64,000 bases of DNA from Aedes albopictus (lineage: Eukaryota; Arthropoda; Insecta; Diptera; Culicidae): NCBI RefSeq assembly GCF_035046485.1, contig NC_085137.1:457865004-457929003 (forward strand), read 5' to 3'. The position numbers and the translations under genes were made by a program. The notes under the pieces were generated by a model. It ran no database searches and was not told where the DNA came from. It saw only the letters and a list, made by a program, of their open reading frames with translations. Each line of letters begins with the position of its first letter. Position 1 is the first letter of the stretch. This document shows positions 11,470-22,795 of the stretch, in pieces.

Positions 11470-12290
11470 CGAATGCCATTTGTCCAAATGCCATCCGGTC
11501 GAATGTGCTTTGGCTTAATTATGATTAAACCTAAATCCTAAACCCAAACCTTTGACATTTCCAGGTTATCAGCAAAAAGTAACTAAAAGTATTTTCATCA
11601 CACATTTCCGGCAATACCGTAATGTCCCGAATTTATCATCTCCTTGTGAATTTTGGGGTAATGGAACCTATTTGAACTTTACATTAATTTAAAGCAGTTC
11701 TTAGCTCAATAGTCAACGTAGTATGATTAACTGACATGTCTGACAGGGGGAAATTCTTTAATTATATCACGCAAATAAAAAAATTGTCACTTTTTTATAG
11801 GATATATTCACAATATTTGCATGGATCATAACACTTTTATGAACGCATTCATTATCTTCTTCCTGAAAGGCTGATCCAATTTTTCAGGATAGATTATTTT
11901 TGAGATTCTTCCATGAATTATTTCAAGGATTCCTCACTTGAGAATTCTTGAAAGATTTTCTCGGGAATCCACCAGGAACGTTTTCCAGGGTTCCTTCAAG
12001 GATTGCTTCTTTTGTGCCTCCATGGAACATTCTCCGTGGGTTCTTTTCAGGATTCCTGCATCGATTACTCAGGGATTTTTCATTATTCTTCTAGGCATTC
12101 TCCAAAGTCCTGGTTCTTTCAATTTTTTTTTCTGAATCCTGAAACCTTCCGGTAAACCTTCAGGTATTCTTCCATCGTTATTTTTTTTTTTTGCTAATGT
12201 GTACAGTGCTTCGTCCCGGCATTCCTATTGGGGCTTTCGGAGTATTTCCGGGGTGCCTCCCAATTTTTGCTGGGGAATCTGGGATTTTGG
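11470..12290. other. AT-rich region with a short 12-bp array
   Basis: The first part repeats CCGAATGCCATT motifs like those at 5.15-5.28 kb. Between about 11895 and 12125 a short TTCCTTCAAGGATT-type array appears. The plus-strand open frame at 11938-12135 is built from it. No gene is recognised. Confidence 0.4.
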
Positions 12291-12296
12291 AGTCAT

Positions 12297-12320
12297 CTGG
12301 ATAATCGAGTCGGACCTGTA
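12297..12320 (-). mobile_element. orphan terminus of a pogo-like MITE
   Basis: CTGGATAATCGAGTCGGACC followed by TGTA matches the right terminus of the complete MITE at 30007-30407. No partner terminus is found nearby, so this is a truncated relic. Confidence 0.45.
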
Positions 12321-12330
12321 TTGATCTTTA

Positions 12331-12800
12331 TTTGAATCTGCATGACCAGTGTCGCCTGCAATAACTTTTTTTTTGCCGCAATGTGAAACCATGCAATATA
12401 CTTGAGGTGCACTATAGCATTGTCGAGCATTCGATTTGCCAATCTCACACCACAAATATCAGAGATATTGAGCTATATTTGAATCTGTATGATCAGTGTT
12501 GCCAGAAATAATATAATTTTTGTGTCTCAACGTGAAACAATGTACTACTCTTGAGGTATATAAAATTGTCGAACATCTGAATTGCCTACTTCACATAAGA
12601 GGTATTGAGCTATATTTGAATCTACATGATCAGTTTAGTCAGCAATAAAATATTTTTTGTGTCCCAACGTGAAACAATGTACTGCACTATACCATTGTCG
12701 AACATTTGAATGCCCTATCTCACACCGGATCTGTGATATTGAGCTATATATTTGAATCTACATGACCAATGTTGCCAGCTACTACAAAAATTATGTGTTA
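12331..12800 (+). repeat. tandem repeat, unit 136-147 bp, more than 3 copies
   Basis: TTTGAATCT starts units at 12331, 12478, 12615 and 12751. Each unit contains CATGA(C/T)CAGTGTTGCCAGC, an AACGTGAAACAATGTACT block, CATTGTCGAACATTTGAAT and the segment ATTGAGCTATA. Copies differ by 10-20% by eye. No coding potential is seen. Confidence 0.75.
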
Positions 12801-14460
12801 TTAAATGACGTTAACAAATCTGAATTTTAAAATGACGCCAAAGGTGCCACTTGACTTCTACATAATTTTAACTGAATAATCGAATTCGATATATTATCTC
12901 AAAATCGTGTTGATCGATGTTTAACATTGTGCAGTGTTACCAGTTGCAGAGATAATTTTGAAGAACCTAATTTTACAAAGACAAGTGCTCAAGGTAAATC
13001 TAGATGACTTGCTGATATTATTTTACGTTACTTCAAACTTCAATGAACATGAACACCATCTCAATTGTAGTGAATTATATATTCATATTTTTATTAACAG
13101 TTCAGCAGTGTGACCCAACCACTTGTCATCCGAATACTACCCCACAGTAAAAAAGCGAGCCAACATCTCTGACCCCCATTGTGCGTTGAACCCCATTTTG
13201 ACAGCAAAAAGTTTGTAAACAGTATACTTTTCAGAACCAGCACTTGAAAAGCGCGAAATATTTTCCAAAACAAAAAATAAAATTTTCAACAATGCTAGGA
13301 GAATTATGAAAAAATGTAATTCTTTTAGCTGAAAGAAGTAATAATAAATAAAAACGTGTCCGAATTAGGTCGTTTTTGGGGAATGCAAAGAACTTTTTTG
13401 TTAAAGAAAAAATATCACTCGTAAACTACGCCTAAATCAAATGTTTGACCTGAAACAGATGCTGACTTCAAAAAAATGGCCGAATCGCAGCCGGTTGGTG
13501 TGACCAGCTTTAAAAAAAACTTAGTTTTTTTCTATGCAACTTGAAACAGTGTTTGACGTCTACTCAAGTTTTCCTGAAAAGTATTTTTTATTGCATACAT
13601 TCATATGTATATATTCAGCCATATATGATTATATTTGAAAAATGTTGCCTTCTAACAGAAGAAATTATGATATCAGGAGCCATCACTGTTTGACCTTTGT
13701 TGTCCTTTCGAACTTTACTGAACATTACATGTGTATGTTAAGAAAACTTTTAAAAGTTTAGAGCAATCATTGAAATGGACGATAATCTAAATTTTGTACG
13801 TAAAAAAGTGGACGTAAATCAATTCGGCGTAAAATAAACGGACGTAAAATAAGGTCGGAGTGTGTTATTGGAGTGGACCTGAAGTGACGGTTCAAGTACG
13901 TGATTTTCACGAAGAGGAGTACCACTCCCGATAAACTCACAAAATATGAGTTTTTCATTCGTGAGAGATGTAAAACCTTTGGTCCCGAGATGAACTAACC
14001 CAGGGCAAAACATGTCGATGATATATGTAGATAATAAAAAAATATTACTTTCGACTGAATTTTGATCGAATTACCTATTTTTGAGCTTATGAGAAACGAG
14101 ATTTTTTTTTCTTCTTTAGTACGATCAGTAACAGGAACAATCAATGATATACATAGTGTAATATATGAACATTGGTACAGAAATTGCTTATCAATTTTCG
14201 AAATGATTGACGTTAAAAAGACATTGTAATTTTAAATTTACTTTAGCTTGTAAATAAGTACTGTATGTTGATTGATTGATTTGTCTTTATTTAAGTACTG
14301 TATGTCTAATTGATTCTAATAAAAAAAACTATTCAACCCAAATCGAACAAGTGAAATGAAGAACTGCTCAAAAATAGTTTGGAACCGGTTAATCGATTGA
14401 CAATCAAGGTCTAATCACTTCTTAGAGATTTGAGCAATTGAATTTCAAAACCGCTGCTCC
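12801..14460. other. non-coding DNA with retroposon fragments
   Basis: No gene is recognisable. A segment around 13880-14005 is related, in inverted orientation, to one at about 29165-29290: both contain GTCCCGAGATGAACTA- or CTAGTTCATCTCGGGAC-type sequence and CAAAATATGAGTTT-type blocks. A GATTGATTGATTTGTCTTTA tail fragment lies at about 14272-14291, matching retroposon tails elsewhere in the window. Confidence 0.45.
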
Positions 14461-14483
14461 GTTTCGCCATGACAAAAAGTTCG

Positions 14484-14698
14484 TCAAGCCAAACTTCCAT
14501 TAGCAATGCTAAAATGTTTCCAAAGTTCGACCTTCCAATCGAATCGGAGACCGTTGCACCGCTGCGCCGAAGTACACCGGTGACCGACCACACCGGTATA
14601 CCAATAACAATTAACTCCCCATTTAGCGGGAAGGAAACACTTGATGTCTGCGCAGCCGGCGCGGTGTCGTCGGTGGCCAAAGCGGTCAACCGTAACAC
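14484..14698 (-). CDS. candidate terminal exon (exon 4) of the membrane-protein gene
   Basis: On the minus strand, exon 3 ends at a strong GTGAGT donor. Eighty-one nucleotides later the sequence GTTGCACAG offers an acceptor, giving a canonical short insect intron (14699-14779) with a TTAATTGATTGAC-like branch region. Joined in the required phase, the frame runs 70 codons to a TGA at 14484-14486. Against it: this frame is Arg/Cys/Trp-rich and lacks the expected fourth membrane segment. The alternative frame (14411-14698) looks more protein-like but is out of phase. The block is GC-rich and open in several frames, so it may be conserved, but the assignment is tentative. Confidence 0.3.
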
Positions 14699-14779
14699 CT
14701 GTGCAACTCAACAACCAGTCAATCAATTAAAAAGTCAAAAATAATTCCCCGGTGCGGTGGTAGATACCTAAGTACTCAC

Positions 14780-14924
14780 AAATCATAACGACCAACTGGC
14801 GGCTATCGATCGTGGCCAGCTCCGAGGGTCTTCCGGTGCAGAGGTTCAGTATCTCCTGCACGATGACGACAGCCCCATCGATGATGAACAGCGCCAGGAA
14901 GGGGGTGAGAAATGATTTATTTTC
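14780..14924 (-). CDS. exon 3 of a small multi-pass membrane protein
   Basis: This 145-nt exon lies between a pyrimidine-rich acceptor (TTTTTTTCTTGCAG) and a GTGAGT donor. It starts in phase 0 and ends in phase 1. It encodes 48 residues beginning E-N-K-S-F and ending V-V-M-I. Residues 5-26 form a hydrophobic segment (FLTPFLALFIIDGAVVIVQE) likely to span the membrane, followed by a polar loop with C-T-G-R-P-S-E-L. The tail RQLVVMI is again hydrophobic and may begin a fourth segment completed in the next exon. Codon use is GC-rich compared with the AT-rich surroundings, supporting a genuine exon. I do not recognise the family; insect four-pass proteins of the DUF4728/pasiflora type are a possible comparison, untested. 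Confidence 0.75.
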
Positions 14925-14999
14925 CTGCAAGAAAAAAAGTGAGAAAAAATGCGAAACAAAATCAGTCAACGGTATTGTGGGTCACGCTACGCTATTGCA

Positions 15000-15690
15000 G
15001 CAACAACAGAAGCAGGGGAATACGGGCGGCGGGAGTTTCGAAGCACGCATACCGGCGAATGAGATCATCAGCCGGGGCTAGACTAGACCTAGGTTTTTAT
15101 AGGTCTCCTGCTTCAACACAGGTTTTGCAAATCGATCGGGCTGTGGACTGTGGTAGAAGATGTCTGTAAATGTAGGTAAACCGGGTGTACATCGAAGCGA
15201 AGTAAGTTCCACGACTGTGATGATGCACATCACCATGCTAATTAAATACATTCTAATTGGAGACCGGCAGAAAGTGTTTAGCCGGTGTTTCTGTGATGAG
15301 AAGCATGTTAATTTCTAGTCACGACAACCTTGCAGCTGATTTCATTAGTGTTTATTATTTCGATGTTATCAGCCCAATTCAATTAATTAATTTAATTTAT
15401 TGCGAATATTTAAGTGGTGGTCAGGAAGATTGAACTTTTTTTTTTCAAGTAAGCTGTCCTTGATCACAACACTAGTAATGCATCTCTGCATTCTCAGGAC
15501 ATCCAGACGAAGTGCGATTGAATTGCAATTAAAAGCAATAAAAACGCGTCGGTAAGAATAGGACTAGTAGAGCATGTACCGATAATTTTGGAGGACCTCA
15601 AAATAGTGCTCCATTCATTCTTATAGATGTTATCAGTGGATTTCGAGAATATTCTCCAGAAATTTAAATGGACATTTTTCAAAGGATTAT
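15000..15690. other. intronic sequence next to exon 3, low repeat content
   Basis: GC-moderate sequence with CAGCAACAACAGAAGCAG-like repeats near 14997 and no recognisable mobile element. Plus-strand open frames at 14812-15081 and 14912-15169 overlap exon 3 in antisense and lack motifs. It could hold intronic regulatory sequence, but nothing specific is identifiable. Confidence 0.3.
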
Positions 15691-15704
15691 TTAACAGTAG
15701 AGGG

Positions 15705-16019
15705 CTGAGATGAACCAGCCTCGGGCTGAAAATCTCATAAATAAGGCTGATACAAATTTAATTTTGACTTTTTGTCTCCCCCCCCCCCCCCCCTTCAAAA
15801 ATTTTTGGCCGGATTTAGCATTTTGAGGGGGCAGATGAAAAAATATTTATGAAAATATCGGGTTTTGCCAAAAATTCTTTAACAAATCCGATGAGTTTTT
15901 AATATTTTTCAAATTAAATGCTTTATTATTTTTATCCCCCTCCCCCCTCAACCAGCCAGAGTGGTGGGACAAAAAGTGAAATAAATATTTGTAACGGCCT
16001 AAAGACATAAAAAATAAAT
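15705..16019 (+). mobile_element. retroposon fragment between AACAGTAGAGGG repeats
   Basis: AACAGTAGAGGG occurs at about 15693-15704 and again near 16020-16031, where an AT-rich ATAAAAAATAAATAA tail precedes the second copy. This fits a retroposed insert with a TSD of 12-13 bp. It starts with the stem-loop GAGATGAACCAGCC...GAAAATCTC (15707-15736) that ends other retroposons in this window, and includes a run of about 16 C at 15778-15793. The order is unusual for a simple SINE, so two nested insertions are possible. Confidence 0.4.
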
Positions 16020-16059
16020 AACAGTAGAGGGGCAAGCATTCAATTCAAGTTTCCTACCC

Positions 16060-17420
16060 AGGTTACCAATAAGCATTTGAATAAGCCGTATTTCTGTTTT
16101 ATATCTGCATTTGACCTGCTTACTGCCGTATGATAGCAGTTCGACTGCTAAACTGTCCTATATTAGCAATTGAAATGCCACTTAAAATCTGACGGCAGTT
16201 ATATAGCATTTCAGATGCATGGTATGTTTTGGTCAACAAGCAGCATAACTGCTACATTATTGCCGTAAAACTGCTAAGTGGAGTGCGTAAAGCCACAACA
16301 CATTTCCACTTTTTAATTTACATATCATTCGCTTGTCCTGTAATTTATAGAGTAGCAACTAAAAAAAATGGTTTGGCAAATGAATTCCATGGTTTTGGCT
16401 ACTTTCCAATGCTCGATCTAATTATCAGCACATGCCGGGCACATAGCATATCTGACGAAGCAACTGCCGGTGTAATATTCAAGCTTTAAATTGATCAAAA
16501 AACCAATGCACATTAGGGTAATTGTTCCCATCGTTATGGTAGTACCTGATGTTGCGGTAATGGCAATTGAGCACTTTTTCGACTGAAATGTTACCAAAAG
16601 GTATTTTTAATAGATGTATGGTGCTTAAATTATGAGATTGCACCATTTGTTTGCTTAAGATTTGCCCAAAAACCTATTTTAAAAAATTATTTTCATTAAT
16701 GTGTTTGCTGCTGTGTTCCTAATGTTGCGGTATCCCATATGATTTCAATGGGATACCGCAGCAATAGGAACAAATACCGCAACATTAGGAACACAATGTT
16801 CTTTCAGATAAAAACCAATAAAAATGCTCATAACAACATCAAAGTGGCAATATTTCGTTATTTTCCCGTAGATTAAGGATGGATTTTATTGTTTTCAATT
16901 CAATCCATGTAAAAAAGTTTGCTTGGGACGATACAATTGCGGTTTAAACATGAACCCAGTGCTTAACTCCTCCATGATCGGATCAATTACCCTATCTAAT
17001 CATCTATAGCTTACATCGTAGCACGGTTCAGCACCATCGTCAACCCGAGGATCGAAGGATCAAATCCCGTTTTCGCGGAAATCAGCAAAAAAAAAACAAC
17101 AGGATTTCAAAACGTGCCCCCAAGTCTCAAAAGTTGCACAGGAGAGTGAGGATAAAAATAGAAGAGAAAGGGAAGCCGTAAAATGGGCAGGAGGAAATAT
17201 TTTGTTTTTATTTTTTGACAATCTGGGGGATAGGAAGTTTAAGCATTTAATCAGCCGTATATTGGGCCAAAACCTGCATTTAAGTAGCGCTTATGGCACA
17301 TATACGACAAATTAGCATTTGATGAACTGCTGTAAAGGCGCATATAGTGCCAAATTAATGCCATTTTAACTGCTTATTAGTACCACTAAACTACACTAAC
17401 TTTTCAAAACATGGGGGTTC
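16060..17420. repeat. repeat pair with CATTTGA/GCCGTAT motifs, containing a MITE
   Basis: Related blocks with AAGCATTT(G)AAT(A/C)AGCCGTAT occur near 16071 and 17241, each followed by a CTGCATTT(G/A)A block and further CTGC/GCAG and TGCCA motifs. They are degenerate direct copies about 1.17 kb apart, with the MITE at 16514-16995 between them. No gene is seen. Confidence 0.4.
16514..16995. mobile_element. MITE with AGGGTAATTG termini
   Basis: AGGGTAATTGTTCC at the left and the complement of AGGGTAATTGATCC at the right frame about 480 bp. Inside is a hairpin (about 16713-16765) of TGTTCCTAATGTTGCGGTAT and its complement, followed by a third copy of the motif. The TSD is not clear. Confidence 0.5.
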
Positions 17421-17429
17421 CAGGGTTGG

Positions 17430-18340
17430 CCCCCCACCAGGGGCACCGAAAAGGTCTGGGACATGACGGACCTATTCTATATTTGCATGTTCTCAGGATA
17501 TAACTATATGTTATGTCCACGATGCAACTATTTTTGATACTATTTATATATGCTGGTAAGTTCTAAAGATCCATTCAAAGCCTCTTCCGAATAATTACCA
17601 CGTTTTTCTTAGAAATTTGTGTTCTTTCCAAACAGTAATCCTGTTTTTTTTCTCATTAAAACCGTATTAACACTTTTTTTTGCGAAAACTTTGAAACTTT
17701 TACGAACATTTCCAAAAACTCCTTAACCCGTCAACGCCCAAGGTGTCTCACAATTCAAATCTTCAAATAAATTTGTTATCAAAGGTCAAGTTCCAATAAA
17801 ATAAACATGATCTGACGAAAAATATGGAAGTCTATGGTGTAGTTCCAAAAAAATTCTTCATTGTAGGTCTTCAATATCTGATAATTTTCTCGAGCTCTAT
17901 TTCAGCACAACTTCTACTCTATCGTTATATTCTGATCCGTATAGATAAAATACAGCTCTAAACAAGTGAGAGAGATGATAACCACTCAAAAAGAATAGAA
18001 AAAGAACTTTTAAATTGGGGCAGAAATATAACCCGATAAACGCCTAAAAGTATGCAATGCATGGACCTTGTAACTTCTTGTAGTTTCGACTGCAGTGTTC
18101 AACATTTCTCAAATTTATTTTTTTGTAACAAATCAAATAAAGAGTGCTCACTATGTGTAGTATAACCAAACGTTAAAATACTGTAGAAGTTAGATTTTAC
18201 ACAGATAATGATTTCTAATAATGTAATTGAGTTTTTCCTTTAGTATTCCACAAACTCTCTTTACGTACTCACTATAAGTAAACTTTTCAGAAATGTTGCA
18301 TGTTTTTAAAAGAAAATAGTGTTAAATGCTGTTCCTTTTA
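17430..18340. other. non-coding intronic DNA with a dispersed repeat
   Basis: No gene is seen. A block near 18035-18062 (GATAAACGCCTAAAAGTATG) recurs in inverted orientation at 25843-25868 inside the element at 25683-26546, so part of this stretch belongs to the same repeat family. Confidence 0.4.
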
Positions 18341-18353
18341 ATTTGTATCCTTT

Positions 18354-18399
18354 GACAGATACGTATTTCGACCTCAACTATAAGGTCGTCTTCGGTGTC
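18354..18399 (-). ncRNA. hammerhead-ribozyme-like motif, copy 2
   Basis: Read on the minus strand: GACA (stem I, 5'), CCGAAGA, one extra C, GACC, a 10-nt loop, GGTC (stem II), GAA, the palindrome ATACGTAT (stem III), C at the cleavage position, and TGTC (stem I, 3'). The layout matches copies 1 and 3, but the core CTGATGA has two changes, so activity is unlikely. No Penelope-type reverse transcriptase is visible nearby. Confidence 0.3.
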
Positions 18400-18674
18400 T
18401 CGTACTTACAGGTATTCCACTAACACGCCCAAGTTCATCATCATTCCGTGTTTTGGTATAAAATTTCAACCAGATATACTCTACACGGCCTCTCCACTTA
18501 TGTTTGCACTACTCCATGATTTTTTATTCGTGAACAATATGTGGGTTTAATGGTGCTAGTCTGGGCACTACCAATGTTACAACCACCCAAAAATTCAATT
18601 TTATTCGGTCTACCAATTGCAATTTCAGACGTACAAAGTCAGAAAAACATAACGCTGGGGGGAAGAACATTCCC

Positions 18675-19410
18675 GGTAGAAATCCCTGAAGGAATTCTGA
18701 GAGGCATATCTGGTAGAATTCTGAGGGAATCTCAGCTGAAAGCTTGATAGGAATCCCTGAAATAATCACAGGAGAAATCCCGAGATGAATTGCTGTATAA
18801 ATTCCGAGCAAGGATCCCGGCTCGTAGCAAGAATTCCATTAGGATTCTCTGAATATGTTTCGCCAGAACACTTTGAAAGTACATATACTAAAATGAATCT
18901 GTAAAGTAATTCAATGAAAGAACGGTGGTTAAAATTTCTGAAAGAATCCTTTCAGGATTTTCTAAAGCAATTGTTGCAGAAAACTCCGAAGTTTTTCGTG
19001 AAGGAATCCTGTAAAGAATATCTGATGGAATTCTTAGAGAGATGATCATGGTTACTGATGACTTCTGGTCCTGTCGGTCAGAGGCTGAGCAGGTATTCCT
19101 GTAAGAACCATTGAAGATGTCTCTATAATCTAGGATTGCCTGAACAAAAAATCTCGGAAGAAATCTGTATTTTTTTTCATATTTTTCTTTCGGGAGGAAT
19201 CCCTTAAAGAGTCACAGCAGAAATCCGGGAAGGAATCACTGAAAGAATTCCAGCACAAATTCCAGAAGGAATGCAGAAAAGAATAACTAAAAGAATCATA
19301 GCAATCTCGGAGCCAATATCTGAAGGAATCCTTGGAATAAACCTGGGAAGATTCTCGAAAGGAACACCTGAAGAAATCCTGCAAAGAATTCCGATAGATA
19401 CCTTGAATAT
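18675..19410. repeat. degenerate 12-bp array (GAATTCTGAGGG / GGAATCCTGAAA)
   Basis: Units such as GAAGGAATCCTG and GGAATTCTGAGA repeat at about 12-nt spacing with heavy decay. Open frames on both strands here (18524-18811 minus, 18541-18747 plus, 19130-19441 minus) reflect the repeat. Confidence 0.6.
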
Positions 19411-19411
19411 C

Positions 19412-20690
19412 TTGGATATGGTCAGCCATCTTGGATTTCAAAATGGCGTTGGATTTTCATTTTTGAGTTCTACCAATGAAGCCCGATCGATAGATACCCA
19501 TATTACATGGCATCATTGCTCAAACTTTCATTCCGTGGCCGCCATCTTGAATATGGTCCGCCATCTTGGATTTAAAATTATGTTAAATATCGATTTTTCA
19601 CTTCTACTCATCAAGCCCGATCGATAGATACCCATATTGCATGGTATTATAGCTCAAACTACCATTCCGTGGCCGCCATCTTGGATATGGTCCGCCATCT
19701 TGGATTTGAAAATAGGGTCAAATATCGATTTTTGACTTCGACTCATGAAGCCCGATCGATAGATATCCATATTGCATGGTATCATAGCTCAATCTACCAT
19801 TCCGTGGCCGCCATCTTGGATTATGGTCCGCCATCTTGGGTTTAAAAATGGCGTTAAATATCGATTTTTGACTTTTACTCATCAAGCCCGATCGATTGAT
19901 CCCAATATTGCATGGTATTACATATCACACTACCATTCCATGGTCGCCATCTTGGATATGGTCCACCATATTGAATTTAAAAATGGCGTCGGATATTCAT
20001 TTTTGAGTTTTACTTATGAAGCCCGATCGATAAATACCCATATTGCATAGTATCCGAAGCAGCATTGCCGTTAAAAAGCATATATTCTGGAGTTTTGACC
20101 GCCATCTTGGAACCTAAGCCGCCATCTTGAATTCCAATAACCCTACTACCACATCCACATCTTAAGGAATGTGTATGCCAAATTTGATTGAAATTTCTTG
20201 ACGCATTCCAGGGTTATGCCGGTACATTGATACATATATAAATACGTACATACATATCAACATACAAATAGACAAACATACAAACATATAAACATACAAG
20301 AATACAAAAATTACAATCATACATACATTGACTTTTGTATGTATTGATAAACAACTCTGCCGAAGAAATGAACTATAAATCATTAATTATTGTCAAGATT
20401 CCAGGGAAATAAATTATTTTCGCATTGGAAATGTAGCTTACAGATCGTGACAATATGTAATCTTTGCAGTATCGTTTACGCCACCTAGTGAACCAGTCAC
20501 AAACTATATTGTCCACTATGAGCAAGGTATGGGTGTGGAGAGCATCTTCTCTGAAGAAAGTATTCTAAAATTTTGCATAATTCTGGAGATATTCACAACA
20601 AAAGGACTGTCCTATTTATAGGACGCTGGGCGTTCGGGGCATCTGTCCTATAAATAGGACGCTGGGCGGATATGGGTTAAAGTTGTCTTG
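19412..20690 (+). mobile_element. 1.3-kb dispersed element with 135-bp tandem repeats (copy 1)
   Basis: Five tandem units of about 135 bp (19412-20060) each contain a GGCCGCCATCTTGGATATGG block, a GCCCGATCGAT block and CATATTGCATGGTA. A tail follows with GGAATGTGTATGCCAAATTT, an ACAT/ACAA-rich stretch (20220-20345), and two direct copies of CCTAT(T/A)(T/A)ATAGGACGCTGGG near 20622 and 20664. A second, inverted copy lies at 34262-35165. No protein is evident; superfamily unknown. Confidence 0.7.
20220..20345 (+). repeat. degenerate ACAT/ACAA microsatellite
   Basis: ACATACATAC, AACATACAAA and AAACATAC units recur over about 125 bp within the 1.3-kb element. The minus-strand open frame here (20162-20383) is a Met/Tyr/Cys-rich translation of the repeat. 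Confidence 0.7.
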
Positions 20691-20898
20691 TCGTTAATGC
20701 CTTAGAATGAGTTTCAAGGATCCATAGTAAGGTGGCTCACACTTATATGAAAAAAACAAAAATTGCGAAATATGCCAAGCAGGCTTCCCAAAAGTACCGC
20801 ATCATGATAGCATTTCGATGGCTGTCGCACTCTTATTCCCATGACAGCCTTGTGAATGCATGGTTCATGACAGCCCACAGAATAAAACTCATGCGACG

Positions 20899-22788
20899 CA
20901 CACTGGGGCAGAACGCTATTATGGACAGACAAAACCTCTGGTGCTCTGGATATCCATCCTAGAGGTTTGGTGTCTTCAGAGAAGTGTCTTGTAAGAGTTT
21001 TTACTAAAATATGGTTACTCAATATTTGATCTAGATAAGTAGCAACTGATCTAGATCAGTTTTAGCTTTTCGTAGAAGCGTCCTAGAAGAAAACTTATTT
21101 CTGCAAAGTTGTTCATTCTGCTATTTTTGACATTTCTTCCGAAGACACTTATACTCTATAATGTACACAAAAGGCACAGTGGGTCACTTTACTAAAAACA
21201 GTTGAAAAAATCGACTTTGATCAATATTTCCAAGTAAACAAAATTAGAAAAAAATGTTAAACGTCAGATTAGCAAAAATCTATAAGAGAAAGACGATTCC
21301 ATAACAAAAACCTACATAATCACGGAAATCATAGGTTTTTCTTATTAAAGTAATAAAAAAACGGTGATTTACAATTTATTTGATAACTCATGAAGCAGCA
21401 GGTGGCGGCTGCTAATTTTTTGACCAAAACATGTCAATACCACTAGCATCGACACTGTTAGGAAAGAAAAGTGGGGTAATTCGTTGTTTTTGTTGAACAC
21501 TAGTATGAAAAAATCACGCAAATAAGTGAAAATTGGCAATTGAGATCAATATTTTGAACATCAATCATTATGTAAAACAATTTTCCGATTATTTTTAAAT
21601 GTAACATGCCTGAATAATTACTGTGATGAAGCATATGAATAATAAATAAAAGTTTGGTGTTGCTTTGGCCAATATATTTCTTGTGAATGTATATCCAGAT
21701 TTGTTTGAACGCTGTTGTGGACAGACAAAACCTTTAAAGCTCTGGATATGCCACCTTGAGGTTTGGTGTCTTTAGAGAAGTGTCTTTAAGGAGTTTTAAC
21801 TAAAATCTGGTTATGCAATATTTGATCTAGATAAGTTGAAACTGGTCTAGATCAGTTTAAGCTTTTCATAGAAGCGTTCTAGAAGAATACTTTCTTCTGC
21901 AAAGTTGTTCATTCTGCAATTTTTAACATTTCTTCCGAAGACACTTATACTCTATAATGTATGCAAAAGGCACAGTGGGTCGCTTCACTAAAAAAGTTGA
22001 AAAAAGCGACTTTGATCAATATTTCCTCGTAAACAAAATAGGATTAGCGAAAAATGAAAGAGAAAGATTATTTTACAGACATGTTACATTAGAAAATACT
22101 CGGAAAATTATTTTACATAATAATTGGTGATCAAAATATTGATCTTAATTGCCAAAATTCACTTATTTTCGTGATTTTTTCATACTAGTGTTTAACAAAA
22201 ACAACGAATTACCCCACTTTTTTTTCCTAACAGTGTCGATGCTAGTGGTATTGACATGTTTTGGTCAAAAAATTAGCAGCCGCCACCTGCTGCTTCATGA
22301 GTTATCAAATAAATTGTAAATCACCGTTTTTTTTATTACTTTAATAAGAAAAACCTATGATTTCCGTGATTATGTAGGTTTTTGTTATGGAATCGTCTTT
22401 CTCTTATAGATTTTTGCTAATCTGACGTTTAACATTTTTTTCTAATTTTGTTTACTTGGAAATATTGATCAAAGTCGATTTTTTCAACTGTTTTTAGTAA
22501 AGTGACCCACTGTGCCTTTTGTGTACATTATAGAGTATAAGTGTCTTCGGAAGAAATGTCAAAAATAGCAGAATGAACAACTTTGCAGAAGAAAGTTTTC
22601 TTCTAGGACGCTTCTACGAAAAGCTAAAACTGATCTAGATCAGTTGCTACTTATCTAGATCAAATATTGAGTAACCATATTTTAGTAAAAACTCTTACAA
22701 GACACTTCTCTGAAGACACCAAACCTCTAGGATGGATATCCAGAGCACCAGAGGTTTTGTCTGTCCATAACAGCGTTCTGCCCCAGTA
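20899..22788. mobile_element. 1.9-kb foldback element with three arm copies
   Basis: TGCGACG flanks the element at 20892-20898 and 22789-22795. The termini are CACACTGGGGCAGAACGC and the complement of TACTGGGGCAGAACGC. Arms of about 700 bp (20899-21600 and about 22085-22788) are inverted repeats with few differences. A third, more diverged copy of the outer part of the arm lies in direct orientation at about 21700-22070. No transposase is visible. A 7-8-bp TSD suggests a hAT-type element. Confidence 0.75.
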
Positions 22789-22795
22789 TGCGACG

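Noticed and set aside
19412..20060. CRISPR-like array because of regular repeat spacing
   Set aside because: Whole 135-bp units are repeated with no conserved repeat and unique spacer pattern, and the DNA is eukaryotic.
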